Below are positions 35,352 to 47,700 of a stretch of 64,000 nucleotides of DNA, in pieces (within the stretch, counting starts at the first letter, position 1; the number at the start of each line of letters is the position of its first letter). The position numbers and the translations under genes are program-made. The stretch covers positions 1 to 64,000 of the forward strand of contig CAJNDS010002197.1 of the NCBI GenBank assembly GCA_905221605.1, read 5' to 3'. Under the pieces are notes generated by a model. That model was not told the DNA's origin, did no database searches, and was given only the letters and a program-made list of their open reading frames with translations. The stretch comes from Symbiodinium natans. Taxonomy: Eukaryota; Sar; Dinophyceae; Suessiales; Symbiodiniaceae.

Positions 35352-36044
35352 CGACACCCCGAACCACAAACTCATAGCCCAGAATGCAAAACCTCCACCC
35401 CAGATGCTAACCCAACCCCTACCCTAAACCCTACCCAATTGCAGGGGGGACCCGAAGTGGAGATGATTCCGGCCGGCTACGTGTGTGGAGGGACCTTTAC
35501 ATTGAAGGCGGGCTCAGGGCCCCAGACGGTTCACGGAAACTGTACTAATAATTCAGCATAGCATGATTTGCCTCCACCCCCAAACAAGCACTGCATACCA
35601 ATTAGACACAATACATTCTGTCATGACCCGCCCTTAGTAGTTGTGGAAAACCCGGATGATAACACAAGCCTTTTGGGATGAGGCCCTCAAGCCTGCAGGC
35701 CCCAGAAAGCTAGGCCCTGGAGCCCTGGAGCCCTGGAGCCCTGAAGCCCTGAAGCCCTGAAGCCCTGAAGCCCTGAAGCCCTGAAGCCCTGAAGCCCTGA
35801 AGCCCTGAAGCCCTACAGCGCTTAAAACCTGACAACTAAGCCCCAAACCCCGAAAGCCCTCAAACCTCCCTAAAGCCTAAACCCAAATCCCGAACAAAAC
35901 CCTAAATCCCCGAACAAACCCCTGAACCCCTAGCCCTAAACCCGAAACCCTAAACCCTAAACCCTCTTCCACACCCCTTGCTCCTAAACCCTAAACCCCC
36001 CCTGAGCCCCCAACTGAAAGGTCGAAGCGGGGGCAGACCTGAAG
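35352..36044. other. Intergenic with octamer and telomere-like repeats
   Basis: 35,716-35,815 holds about 12 units of AGCCCTGA/AGCCCTGG. 35,930-36,000 is CCCTAAA-like. No gene seen. Confidence 0.7.
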
Positions 36045-37811
36045 ATGAAGACGCGCGGTGTGATTTCCCCGCTGGGTGAGCTCATAGGCTGGAGAGGGTC
36101 CTGAGGGCCTCAGGGGCTTCAGGATGTTCGGGCCATTTTGTTTTTTTTTTTGTTTTTTTTTTTTTTGGGGGGGGGGGGGGGGGGGTTTAGGGATTTAGGC
36201 TTCGGGGGTTTAGGGTTCTAGGTTCGAGGGTCTAGGTATTCTATTGGTCTTGGGGTTGAGGGCCTGGCTGTTTTTTGAGTTGAGGATCCTTGGGTTGAGA
36301 GTTTAGGGTTGCAGGGTTGTAGGGTTGCGGCTGAGGGGCTTTAGGGCTTTTAGAGTTTTATGTTTTAAGGGGTTAAGGGAGGTTCAGGGTCAGCAAAATC
36401 TTAGGGTTTCTGTGGGCAGTGGGCCCCTTTGTATGGTCGCGATTACGGGCTTCATGGGTTAGATGTTGGTTTAGCTTCCAGCAGGGCTCAAAGTGTTCTG
36501 GTTGTAAGGTTAGGGGTTTTATTGGGAGGTGGTCGTAGGACTGTATGTGGTGGATATGAGCCCTAAGCCTGAATTCTACATGATGGCAGGTCACAACACC
36601 ACCTTCGAGCCGCATGTCAATGTCTACAACGAGACCCTCGCCAGACAGGGCATAGGAAATAGGGAGTTTCCCGTAGGAGCCTACACCATTAAACGCGGGC
36701 ACAGGACCCTAACCACCCTAACCCCTAACCCCTAACCCCTAACCCCTAACCCCTAACCCCTAACCCCTAACCCCTAACCCCCTAAACCCTAGCCCCTAAA
36801 CCCTAAACAGTCCACGCTGAGGACTCGAGGTGAATTCGTTAAGCCCCCCCCCCTCTCCCCGTCTCCCCCCGTGTCAAGTACCACACGGCAACGGCCACAC
36901 GGGTACTTGATTGGTACTTGGAATGTAGGTAAATTCATTTGGGAAACCTAGGGTTTCCCAAAACTCGGGTGCCCACCTAGGCAGGTCCTGGAAAAACACA
37001 TTTAGGGCATCAAAGGGGTATCCGTAATGTCGCAATGTTTAAAGCCGAAAAAGCCGGCCCTGTGCTAGGTCTTAGCGTTCAGAGTGTGTGTAAGGGTAGT
37101 AAGATGGGCCCTTAATATGGTCCCTTGCGTTTAAAGGATTTTAAAGGGTTCTGAGACCCTTGAGTTGTATAGGGTATAGCGGGGGGAAAATAAGGGGTCC
37201 CCTTTTGACAGGCCCAGACTAAGGGACCATGAAACTACTCTGGGAGTGTAGCGAGTGTAGTGGCTCATGGAGATCCTTTGGCCAAACGAAAGGACCTCCG
37301 AGAAGGGGGAGGTTTACCGGAAGATCCGCATCGAATGCCCAGGAGTGGCCGAGGAGGACATCGAGCTGGATGATGCTGGGCTGATGTTGAGGAACTGAAC
37401 TTCAGTTTTGCGGAGTAAGGAAATTGTTCTTTTTTTGAACCCATTTGGTAGCCTAGTTGGAGTTTCAGCTCCTTCGCAACCCAGGATGAGAGCCTGTCCG
37501 CGGGGTTCCTTCTCACCATCACCAAGAAAGCCGGCATCGACGAGCAGGCCAAGAACATCGAGTCAGTGGGCGGATCCTTCCGGCAGCAGCAGGGGCGATG
37601 GCAACGGGAGTTCGTGCTGGAGAAGACGGACGGCAAGTTCGAGGACCCGACCTACAAGTTGCAGGACGGGATTCTCGAGATCACCATGAGGAAGAAGCAG
37701 AAGAAGTGTAAGGCGCGGCAAGGCTACGGAGGACGGACGGAGCCCGCCCCGTCCGAGGCCCCCTCGGAGGCCTCCTGGTCCAAAGTCAGTTTGCAGGACC
37801 AGGAGCAGTGA
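36045..37811 (+). CDS. Hsp20/alpha-crystallin-like protein
   Basis: Exons: 36,045-36,075 (MKTRGVISPL, donor GTGAGC), 36,590-36,649 (HNTTFEPHVNVYNETLARQ), a possible 11-nt exon at 36,811-36,821 (VHAE), 37,261-37,374, and 37,485-37,811 (stop TGA). Phases agree at each step. The third large exon has KIRIECPGVAEEDIEL, like the Hsp20 opening (I-x-x-x-x-P-G-V-x-x-x-D-I). The last has WQREFVLEKTDG, then YKLQDGILEITMRKK, like the R-x-F...L-x-x-G-x-L-x-I end of that fold. The tail is Lys- then Pro/Glu/Ser-rich. A small-chaperone or CS/p23-like role is likely; the usual IxI tail motif is not seen. Confidence 0.6.
36711..36807. repeat. CCCCTAA heptamer array
   Basis: Eight or more exact CCCCTAA units, then CCCTAAA. 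It forms the 3' end of the intron before the tiny 36,811 exon. Confidence 0.9.
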
Positions 37812-39096
37812 GAGCGCCTTTGGCTAGGCCAGTGGCAGAGATCCGTTGTAGCGCAGCAGGCGTTGGTGACAACTCCACCTTTGTGCGAGAGATTGCTGAT
37901 TCATATTTACCGCCCACCTTTTGTGCGATACATTCCTGACTCATGTTTTTTGCCATCGGCCTGCATCTATCAGCTTGTCCCAGGCCGGAGAGGTCTATCT
38001 GAAAGCATATGTACCGGTTGTCCATACACCGTTACCTATGCAAGCGTACCAAGAGCGGAGAGGTGGCAGAGACTTCTTTGCAAACGTGCCCCAAGGTTCT
38101 AGTCTTAACGTTGCTGCCACACATTCCGCGTGTACAAAGCAGCGATCGGAGCGATCTTTCATCAGCAGAGGAAGTGGCAGATCCGTTGTGTGCAGGAGCC
38201 ATGGTCCTAACCTTCCCGTGCATTCGTTAGACTACTTCCTGGTCATGTTGACTGCTACTGCAACCGGCCTGCATCTATCAGCTTGTCCCAGGCCGGAGTG
38301 GTCTATCTGAAAGCATATGTACCGGTTGTCCATACACCGTTACCTATGCAACCGTGCCAAGCCCGGAGACGTGGCAGAGACTTTCTTCCAAAAGTTCCAC
38401 CAGGGTCTACTCTAACAGTGTTTGTGCACGGGCATCTTTGCTGCCACGCATTCCGTGTGTACAAAGCAGTGATAGGAGCGATCTTTCATCAGCAGAGGAA
38501 GTGGCAGATCCGTTTTGTGCAGCGAGACACATAGTATTCCTGTGTCCTCGATAGGCAACTTCCTGGATCTTCCTGGTTCATTCTGACTGCCACTGGCCTG
38601 CAGATACTTCTTTCAACAGTTTGCGGAGAAACCATATTCATCCTGAGCACAGCTTGGCTTGTTGCTTCCAAACAACACCCCGCGTCTATCAAGACGGCAT
38701 GTGCAGATCGGAGTGCTCTCGAGCGCGTTTTTAAGGGGTGGCAGTGATGCCCGTACGCCGTGTGCTCATTTCTCTACATTGTGGCCGCTTTTCGGGTGCC
38801 CTAAATATGAGGGGCGGCATGCAGCAAGGTTTCAACAAAGGGCCGCAGTTGTGACTGAGAGCAAAAAAGCTGCCCCTAAAGGATCCGGAAAGTAGAGCCC
38901 CATAGATTGCGCCCCGTACTACTGCTATGTAACGATTATTGGGGAAGAACCCCTGAAACTTGTAAAGCCCTAAACCGGGAGCCTTGAGTAAATCTACTTC
39001 CTATCCTCCCAGAAACTTTCTGAATCCTGAAATCCAAACCCTCATTCCCTAAAGCTATCACCCTCAGCCCTCAACCCCACTGCAAGCCTCGAGTTC
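37812..39096. other. Intergenic with a 308-bp tandem duplication
   Basis: No confident exon. ORFs here are short, and two of them follow the duplicated copies. Confidence 0.5.
37961..38590. repeat. Tandem duplication, period about 308-330 bp
   Basis: CTGCATCTATCAGCTTGTCC starts copies at 37,961 and 38,269. The second halves also match (GTGTACAAAGCAG then GGAGCGATCTTTCATCAGCA near 38,130 and 38,460). Divergence is about 10 percent. Confidence 0.85.
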
Positions 39097-41336
39097 ATGA
39101 CGTCCGACCTTAAAAGAGGTATTTTGGAAGCAGGAGAAGGGCACGGAACGGGGTGGGAGAATTGGGGCAGTCAGCACTCGAATGCGCATGCCCGAACCCG
39201 AAGACTCCAAACTCTAAGCCTTCTAAAGCACCCTAGAACCCAAAACCCCCAAAACCCTCGAATCCTTAAAGCCCAGAACTCTAAAACCCGGGGCCCTACA
39301 GCCCTGAACCCCAAAACCCTGAACCCTCTAAAAGCTGCCAGGCCTTCCGGGCTTTGCCGCCGGCGGCAGCGCTGGCGATAGATTGGGAGGTTTGGGGTTT
39401 GGTTTAGGGTTTCGGGTTTAGGGCGAAGGTGGGTGGCAGAAGCCCCACCCTTACCCGCCCCCCCCTTGACCCATGGCCCAAAGTAGCTTTAGTCCCATCT
39501 GGAGTGGGTCCGGTGGTCAGCGTGCGGAAGAAAAGTCGTCCTTGCACCGACCCTTGCAGCTCCCCGGAAGCCTGAACTTACAAACTTTGGGGTTTTGGGC
39601 GCCTAAATCCTCAGCGCTAAATCCCTCAGCCTCCTTGAGCTCCCGGAGTCCTCGGGTGCAGGAGCCGTTTTGTGGTTAAGGGTCGCCGTGGCTCTGGATT
39701 TTAAACCCTAAGCCCTAAGCCGGAAACCCAACATTTATACTTGGGGATCGGTTCGGGTTAGCTCCCAATTTTTTTGCCTCCAGACATGACTGCACTCCTC
39801 ACCCTGTGCGCCTGACGCAACTTTCCTTCGACCCAAATAGACTTCCCCAAAACAGTCCCCAAGAAACCCCAAACTGCGTGTGCGCTTTCGGGTCAAGTCA
39901 CGTCCAGCCATGGGGGACCTACACCCTCTCAGAAGCATTCCCTGGAGCCATCTCTACAGGGCGAAATCTGAACTCTGAACCTGAGACCCCAAACCCCAAA
40001 AACCTACTTATGCAGGTTTCCGAGGCACATCCTGCCTAAGCCGCTCCCCCCCTGCCCAAACCCTAGACTCCTACAACTCCTACAGCCGCCAAACCCTGAA
40101 CCCGAAGCGCTAGAATACATCCTAAATCCTACACCCTAAACCCTAAACCCTAAACCCTAAACCCTAAACCCTAAACCCTACACCTTAAACCCTAAACCCT
40201 AACTTACCCCCGTTGACATGCCCTGAGAGAGCCTTGCCTAAGCCATGCTGCCGCACGACGGCGATCCTTGGCATGGCGTCAGGTCTCCAGCGCCTTGTCA
40301 GCAACTGGGGGCTCTAGGGGGTCGTAGGATGTCAGGTTCCTAAACCCTAAACCCTAGACCCTAAACCCCAAACCCTAAACCCTAAACGCTAAACCCTAAA
40401 CCCTAGACCTCCCTAGACCCTAACCCTAAACCTTAAACCCTCAACCCTAAACCCTAAACCCGAAACCCCAGGACCCCAAAGCCTATAACCGACCCCAGCG
40501 CAAACCAGGACACCGAGCCCCCGCTGCTGCCTCACGTTGCTCTGCCAGCCGAGGAGTACCAGGTCGGGCTCCGGGTGCCCTCGAACTTCCAAGGGCTTAG
40601 GGTTTAGGGTTTCGGGCTTAGGGTTTAGGGTTAGGGTTTAGGGTTTAGGGTTTAGGGTTAGGGTTTAGGGTTTAGGGTTTAGGGCTCCGGGTTTAGGGCT
40701 TAGGGCTTAGGGCGTCATGACAGTGCGCCCTCCTGGCATGCACAGCCTGTCAGTGCAGTGTACTTGCTTGTGTAGTCATCCGATGCGAACGCAAAGTGCC
40801 TACTTGCAGGTTCAGGGTCCTTGTTGTCCAGTTAGAACTGTACTTGTAGCCCAAGTTGTAACCATATTAGGGCACTTAAGGGGTGTATAAGTGGGTTTTT
40901 CGCACTTTTATAATTGACAAATACGTGCCCTGAACCTCCAAGTAATTTGAAGAAGCAGGCGTGCCGGCATCTGTATCCAGATGGGCTTGTGGGGATTCAG
41001 GGTTGGGGTGTACCCTACACACCCAACCTTAAACTCCACGCGTAGGGATCTTACTGCAGCAAAGCCCTGAACCTCGATCTTAATCCCAAACCCCAAACCC
41101 CAAACCCCAAACCCCAAAACCCAAGCCCCAAGCCCCAAGCCCCAAACCCCGAACCCCTAAACCCGAAACCCTAAACCCCTAAACCCGAAACCCGAAACCC
41201 TTTGTCTTATCCCAAGCTTTCGACTGCCCTTCGGCCCTCGGCGCAGGTCTTCCCGCTTCACCGGGTGCGGGCCGTGCGCGTCATCGCCGCAAGGAAGAAG
41301 GAGGCCGCCCCCAATGAGAAGGGCTTCGGGCCCTAG
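39097..41336 (+). CDS. Small (about 86 residues) five-exon gene of unknown function
   Basis: Exons 39,097-39,118 (MTSDLKR, donor GTATTT), 39,342-39,389 (LPGFAAGGSAGDRLG, donor GTTTGG), 40,243-40,277 (MLPHDGDPWHG), 40,509-40,574 (DTEPPLLPHVALPAEEYQVG) and 41,247-41,336 (VFPLHRVRAVRVIAARKK, then a short tail and TAG). All four junctions agree in phase with GT donors and AG acceptors. The introns show the G-rich start and C-rich end pattern. No family recognised; the end is basic. Confidence 0.55.
40575..41246 (+). other. Intron with TTTAGGG start and CCCCAAA/CCCTAAA end
   Basis: TTTAGGG units at 40,595-40,712, CCCCAAA and CCCTAAA variants at 41,085-41,200, then a unique tail ending GGCGCAG. 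The exon frame is continuous across it. Confidence 0.65.
40848..40905. repeat. Dispersed intron repeat, copy 2 (partner at 30,108-30,165)
   Basis: Same CATATTAGGGCACTTAAGGGG core and flanks as the copy beside the giant microsatellite. Confidence 0.75.
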
Positions 41337-41966
41337 GATGGGTTTAGGGTCTAGGGTTTAGGGTTTAGGGTTTTAGGGTCTAGGGTTTAGGGTTTAGGGT
41401 TTGGGGTTTGGAGTTTGGGGTTTAGGGTTGTCCCTAAGCCCTGAAACCTACACCCCTAAGCCGTATTTTCATGATTTATTTTCTTTGGGTGGGGTTCCTA
41501 AGTTTCCCTCTGGGGTCTGCGAAGAACAAGGTGCTACTTACTTCACACCCAACTATATCTCTAAACCCTCAACCCTGAACCCGAAAAAATGGAGATGTGG
41601 TTCAAGGATATAGTTCAACATTCTTGTCTTCTGTGTTTCGAGGCAAACCTTTCAACCCTGCACCTTTGATCCTAGATCCTTTTCAATAGCCGCCTGCCTG
41701 CCCCCTCAATGGGACACGCCCCACTCCCTCGAAACCTCGAACCTCCTCCAAAACCTTACGCTCCAAATCTCCCAACCAAGCACCGAACGCTCTGAGACCC
41801 TGAAACCCCCGAATCCCACCAACAAGCCCTTTCCACCTCCTTTAAAGCAACCCCTAAATGCCGCCAAACACACCCTTAATGCCTCCAAGCGACCCCTGAA
41901 TCCCCCCCCAAAAAACCCCTTACAGCCTCCTTTAAGGCCAGTTCCCAGGCAGTGGGGCCTCCTCAC

Positions 41967-42012
41967 ATGCCAAGGGAGGAGCCTCCCCGGCTGGTGGGCG
42001 GCGAGTCGCCTG
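41967..42012 (+). CDS. Channel gene exon 1 candidate (start)
   Basis: ATG at 41,967 opens MPREEPPRLVGGESP. A GC donor at 42,013 would join the next exon in phase. A TTTAGGG array follows at 42,028. The true start could lie elsewhere. Confidence 0.4.
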
Positions 42013-44598
42013 GCATGGTGTTTTTTGGGGTTTAGGGTTTAGGGGTTAGGGTTTCGGGTTTAGGGTTTAGGGTTTAGGGATATGCGTGCCAGGTGTTCGT
42101 TTTTGGGGTGGAATTTGGGGCTTACATAGGGTTGCAGGCTTCTCCGGAGGTTTCTTAAGTTGCCTACATGGTCCGTTTAATATGGGCCCTTCAAATTCAA
42201 CGGTCAAATCCACAGACCCCACTCGCGGAGTTGACCCCGCCCTCAAAAGAAAGGGTTTAGGGTTTAGGGTTTAGGGTTTAGGGTTTAGGGTTTAGGGACC
42301 TTAAAGCACGAAACTATGCCCCGCCAAGCGCTGAAGCCTCAACCCGAAACCTTCTAAAACCCTAAATCCCAAATTGTCTAAACCCTAAGCCCTAAACCCT
42401 AGATCGCAGGGATACAGAAAATGGCTTCAATGGAACTCCTCAACTTGCCACAGCACTACGAAAAAAGTGCTGATTTGCTCAGAGTTTAGGGTTTAGGGTT
42501 GAGGTTCTTCTCTTGTATGAACCCCCTGCTTTGGGAAGATCGGCATTTGGTATGCTTTGACGTGCACTTTCCCTTTTTCAGTTAGATATTTGGGGTAGTA
42601 TGTTTTTCGAGTCCAATGTAGAGATAGCAGAGGGGTGAGCGAGGGCGCAGGACAGGCCCGTACGCATCCCACGGCCCTCTGCAAGCACGCCCCTGGGCAC
42701 CAACTCCCGAAGCTAAAAACCTCTTGACCCTCAAGCCCCAAGCCTTGAGGCCCCTGAAGCCCCTGCAACCTAAACCCTGAACCCGAATCGCTAAACCCAA
42801 ATCGACCCCAGACCTAAAGCCTCAAAACCGTAAACCCCTAAAACCCTAAACCCTGAAACCCCTAAACCCCTGAAACCCCTAAACCCCTAAACCCCTAAAA
42901 CCCTAAACCCCTAAATCCCTCCCACGCCCCTTAGCCTGCACCTGCAGACCGAACCCCGACCCACGGGACATGGGGCCCAAGAAGCAGCGGAACATGCGCT
43001 TCGCCGAGGCGATGGGGAGGGAAAGTCCGGGGGTTTTTCGGATTAGGGTTTCGGGTTTATCGGTTTAGGGGGTTCAGTACAGGGGGGTTTCTGCCAAATA
43101 CAGCCACAGCAAGACATCTAGGGGTACGACCCCAAAAATCCGAGGAGGAATCCCTTAGGGGTTTAGGGGTTCCGGCGGGTTCAGGGTTTAGGGGTTGAGG
43201 GGTTCAGGTTTTTTGGGGGTTTCAGGGTCCATGGTTTGGAGAGGGTGCAGAGTCTCAGGGTGTTAACGTTCAAGGGACAACTAAAGGGTTTTGGGGGTTT
43301 TTGCGGGGTGATCGGAGTTCTTGGGGTGAGTTTTGGGCTTGGGGTATGTAGTGCATGTTGCATGTATGGCCGCATCTGGGGCACACACGGCCACCCCCCT
43401 TTTGTTGTTTGAGGCTTCTTGCGTAACTAAGAAGGGCCCTCAGCAATGTAGCTTGTAGGACCCGCATCCGCGCAGCTGAACTCGTAAACGCCCGACAGAA
43501 AGCGGCCAGGATGTGGATGTCAACGACAGGGGCGAGTGCCAGGACATGAATTCGTCAAGTTTTTTTTTTCGTGCGCGCCCGTCTAGTGTTTAGGGCTCTC
43601 TGCGGCTCCGGCGGCTTTTCGGGGTTCTGCCTGGAAACCCTAAACCCTACACCCTACACCCTAAACCCGAAACCCTAAACCCTAAACCCTAAACCCTAAA
43701 CCCTAAACCCGAAACCCTAAACCCTAAACCCCTAAACCCTAAACCCTAAACACGCCAAGGCGGCGAGAGTCAGCCCAAGGGCGGCTAAGCGACGGGATGA
43801 AGGCCAGGGTTTAGGGTTCAGAGTTCAGGGTTTAGGGTTTAGGGTTTGGGGTTTGGGGTTTCGGGTTTAGGGTCTAGGGTCGAGGGTCTAGGCTTCAGTC
43901 TTCAGGGTTTGGGGTTTAGGCCTGCGCGGGGCGCATGGCGCCCTGAATCCCGACTTCTGAGCCCAAATTCCCACGATCCCTAAGCCCAAGTCCCAAACCC
44001 CAAAGGTTGAGAGCATGTTGGGTGAGGAGTGGTCGTTCTTGCTTAGAAAGGTTTGGGGTCTAGGCATCCAAGCTCCGAGCCCGAAATCCCTAACCCCTAA
44101 ACCCTAAACCCTAAACCCAAAATTTGAACCCTAAACCCCAAACCCCTTAGCCCGCACACCGCCAGCGTTGCTAGGCGCAGAAGAGCCTCCGTGAGGGCTC
44201 TGTCATGGGCCATGCGGCCACAGGTGACTCTTGGGCGCTTCGATGCTCTGTTTTGTGGGTTTCGGGTTTCGGGTTTAGGGTTTAGGGTTAGGGGTTAGTA
44301 GGGCTGTATGGGTTTAGGGTTTAGGGTTAGCGGTTAGTAGGGCCCTTAGGGGTTAAGGGCTGTATGGGTTTAGGGTTTACAGTAGGGTTAGGGGTTAGTA
44401 GGGCCCTTGGGGGTTCAGGGCTTCATGGGTTTAGGGTTTTATCACGGCTTTGGGCTTCCGAGCTCACAAGAGAAACACGCTCGGAAAGTCTTGGCTTGCA
44501 GGGGTTGGGAGGTCTCTGGCCATAGGATGGCTTAGGACTTAAGTCTGATTGTTGACAGGCTTTGTTTTGGAGGTTGACAGAACCCCAGACTCTAAACC

Positions 44599-44693
<95 letters not shown>

Positions 44694-44696
44694 AAC

Positions 44697-44784
<88 letters not shown>

Positions 44785-47700
44785 ACCCTAAACCCGCTAC
44801 GGCCAGAAGTCGATGATCTGCGCGCTCTCCTCAAGCCCATCTGCTGAAGATCAGGGGTTGAGGAATGGCGCCACCACCGAGTCCGGGGACCTTCGAGCCC
44901 GAAAGTTGCGAGATATTACGGAGTTTCGAAAAGCTCGAAAGTTTGAAAGGTCAAGCATTTCAAGTTCGTTCGAAGTCCGTTTCGAGCTCGAAAGGTGCCC
45001 CCGCCATGGTTGGTTTAAAATCTCCCTCCCGGTTCAAGCTTTCGAGCTCCAGAATCCTTCGAACTCTCGGTCGTCTCTCTCTTTTGCATTCGTCAAGGTT
45101 AAACATCTCCACCTTGCAAAGATTCGAGCTTGAAAAAGCGCTCAACCCCAGACCCCAAACCCCAAACCTGAAACTCCCTAAACCCCCCAAACCCAAAACC
45201 CCAAACCCCAAACCCTAAAACCCCCCCGAGCCTGGATGCCCCTGCAGGCCGCAGCGCGAGGAGCCGTGCCGATCGTAGCCGCTTCGTCTCCTTTCAGGCT
45301 TCAGGGTTTAGGGTTTAGGGTTTGGGGTTTAGGGTTTAGGGTTTTGCAGGAAATTTGGGGTCTTGGGGTTGAGGGTTGAGGCTTTAACGGTTGTACGGTT
45401 TGAGTCTTTAGGGGTTGCAGAGCCAATGCCAAGGGAGCGAGGGTTGAAAACAGTTGGGCTGCGCCCGGCTTCTGTCAGCCGAAGCCAAATCCTAGGCCCC
45501 CAAGTCAAGCCTTCAACCCTGAACCCTGAACAGTCAAAAAGCCCGATATGGCCCATGCATCCGAGGCACTGTGCTCTCCAACGCACTGGCGGAGATCGTC
45601 AAAGAGAGGAAGGCTGGCCTGCTGCATTAGAGTTCAGTGGCTTTGGAAGCAACCATCCCAACCCCTACGTCCTGACCCCTAAACCCTAAACTCTAAACCC
45701 TAAACCCTACACCCTAAACCAGGCGGACGAGCTGCTGGAAGAGCAGAAGGCCAAGACGTACCAGCAGGCTCGGGTGTGTGTGGAGCGGGCTTGCCGAGTA
45801 GGTCGGAGTTGTTCCTTTGAGGTGTGGGTTTTTGATTATGTATAGAGCTAAACCCTCAACCCTAAACCCTCAAACCCTAAGCCGCAAACCCTAAACCCCA
45901 AGCCCCCTGGCACCCCAGGAGAAGCTCATGGGTAGCAAGGCGGCCGAGGTGGCGAAGAGCATTGGGATCAACCCGGTGATGCAGCTTGGAACACACTCGG
46001 AAGGAGTCCCGGAAATCACTTTAGGGGCCTGGATATTTTGAATGAAGGGACCATAAGGGAAAACCTCTATATCACACAAATTTTAAGCCCGAAGACTTGA
46101 ATTAATGCAGCAATTCAACTTGGCAGAATGCCATGAACCCCCAACCCCAAACAAGCCCAAAACCCAACCGAGCCCAGGCTGGACCGCCACCGGCAGACAG
46201 TCCACAAGTGGATCTCTTCGTCCCGTGAACCTTGATTAGGGTTCAAGGTGAAGGGGGGGGGGGGGTACTGGGAACCGTCTGACCCATTTAGGGGGGAGAT
46301 GTTGAGGTACGATCCAACATGGTTGGTGGCATGCACAGGAGTGCTATGATATTGTGATGCTAGACTAACAACAGTAGGAGCTGCTTGAATTAGACTCATG
46401 ACTCATGGGTAGTTCTACAAGTAGGGTTATGTGTTGCCTAATCAGGGTTAGCACGAGTGTCCCCTACGTGCAGCTCTGCTGACGACCAACTACCCAGCAA
46501 TCCTCAACTTCACCCTAAACCTTAAACCTTAAACCTTAAACCCTAAACCCTAAACCCTAAACCCAAAACCCTAAACCCCAAACCCTAAACCCTAAACCCC
46601 CAAGTAGGGCGTTGTGGGGGAAGGCAAAGGGCTCTCGCTCCTCGGCTCCTTCCAATCAAAGTGCCTGAGGTCCGGGTGCCTCCCCAAAACCCTGAATCTC
46701 ATGAAATGCTTGAACTGTACGGTTCAGGAGGTACGGTTCAGGGTTGAGGTTTAGGGTATAGGGTATAGGGTATAGGGTATGGGGTATGGGGTTTAGGGTT
46801 TAGGGTTTTGGGGCTTAGGGCTTCGAGTTTAGGGTTTAGGGTTCAGGGCTTCCCTTAGTTGAGAAAGGTCCTTCTTTGATTCTGTCATTGGCTTCATCAT
46901 CTCCGTCAACGCTGCGACCATTGGCATGGCTCCTGTGCCTGAAGCCCTCAAATCCTAAACCCCAAACCCTAAATCCTAAATCCTAAATCCCTAAACCCCA
47001 AACCCTAAACCCCAACCCCCCCAAACCCTAAATTTAAGAGCCTCCTGCTCAAGCCGGCGAGCCCGCAGGAGAACAGGTGTAGGGTTTGGGGTTGGGTGGT
47101 GGATGTGTGCCAGCAGACAGTTGGAGGCAGGTGGGCCGAGTTGCGTATGACAACGTCAACCTCCCCTGAGAGAGCGTAGACAGTGCCATGTGTGCTCGCC
47201 ACGAGGCTCGTATCGTAGTAGATGTTGTGCCCGTCGTGAGGAAGCTTGTGGCGATCCTTCTCCCTGAGAGGGCAGACACCCTGGCTGTGAGGTGCCGGAA
47301 AACATGGTGACTCCGTTTGGGCGAAAGTGCGCACTGATTCAGGCCTCAACGTCCGGAGCTTTGCGGGGTCGGGGGGGGGGGGTGTGGGGTGGGGTGAAGG
47401 AGGGGGTGGGGGGGCGGGGGTGGGGCAGGGTGGGGAGGAACCCAAAATTTAAGACTTCTCGCCCTGTGTGCTCGCCTTGAATCCCATGGCCCGAGAAGTC
47501 GCACGGTTTGTCCGGGGGACCCCTCCAAAACCCCCCCCACCTCTCCTTCGCGTTTTGCGGGTGTAAGGAACCCTAAATACCAAAACCCAAACCCTCCCAA
47601 ACCCTAAACCCTAAACCCTAGACGCCCCGTCTTCGCGCTTCCATTGAGCCGAGGCCCTTGGGCCCAAAGGTTGCATCCCAAGCCCCCCAAAGCCACCCTG

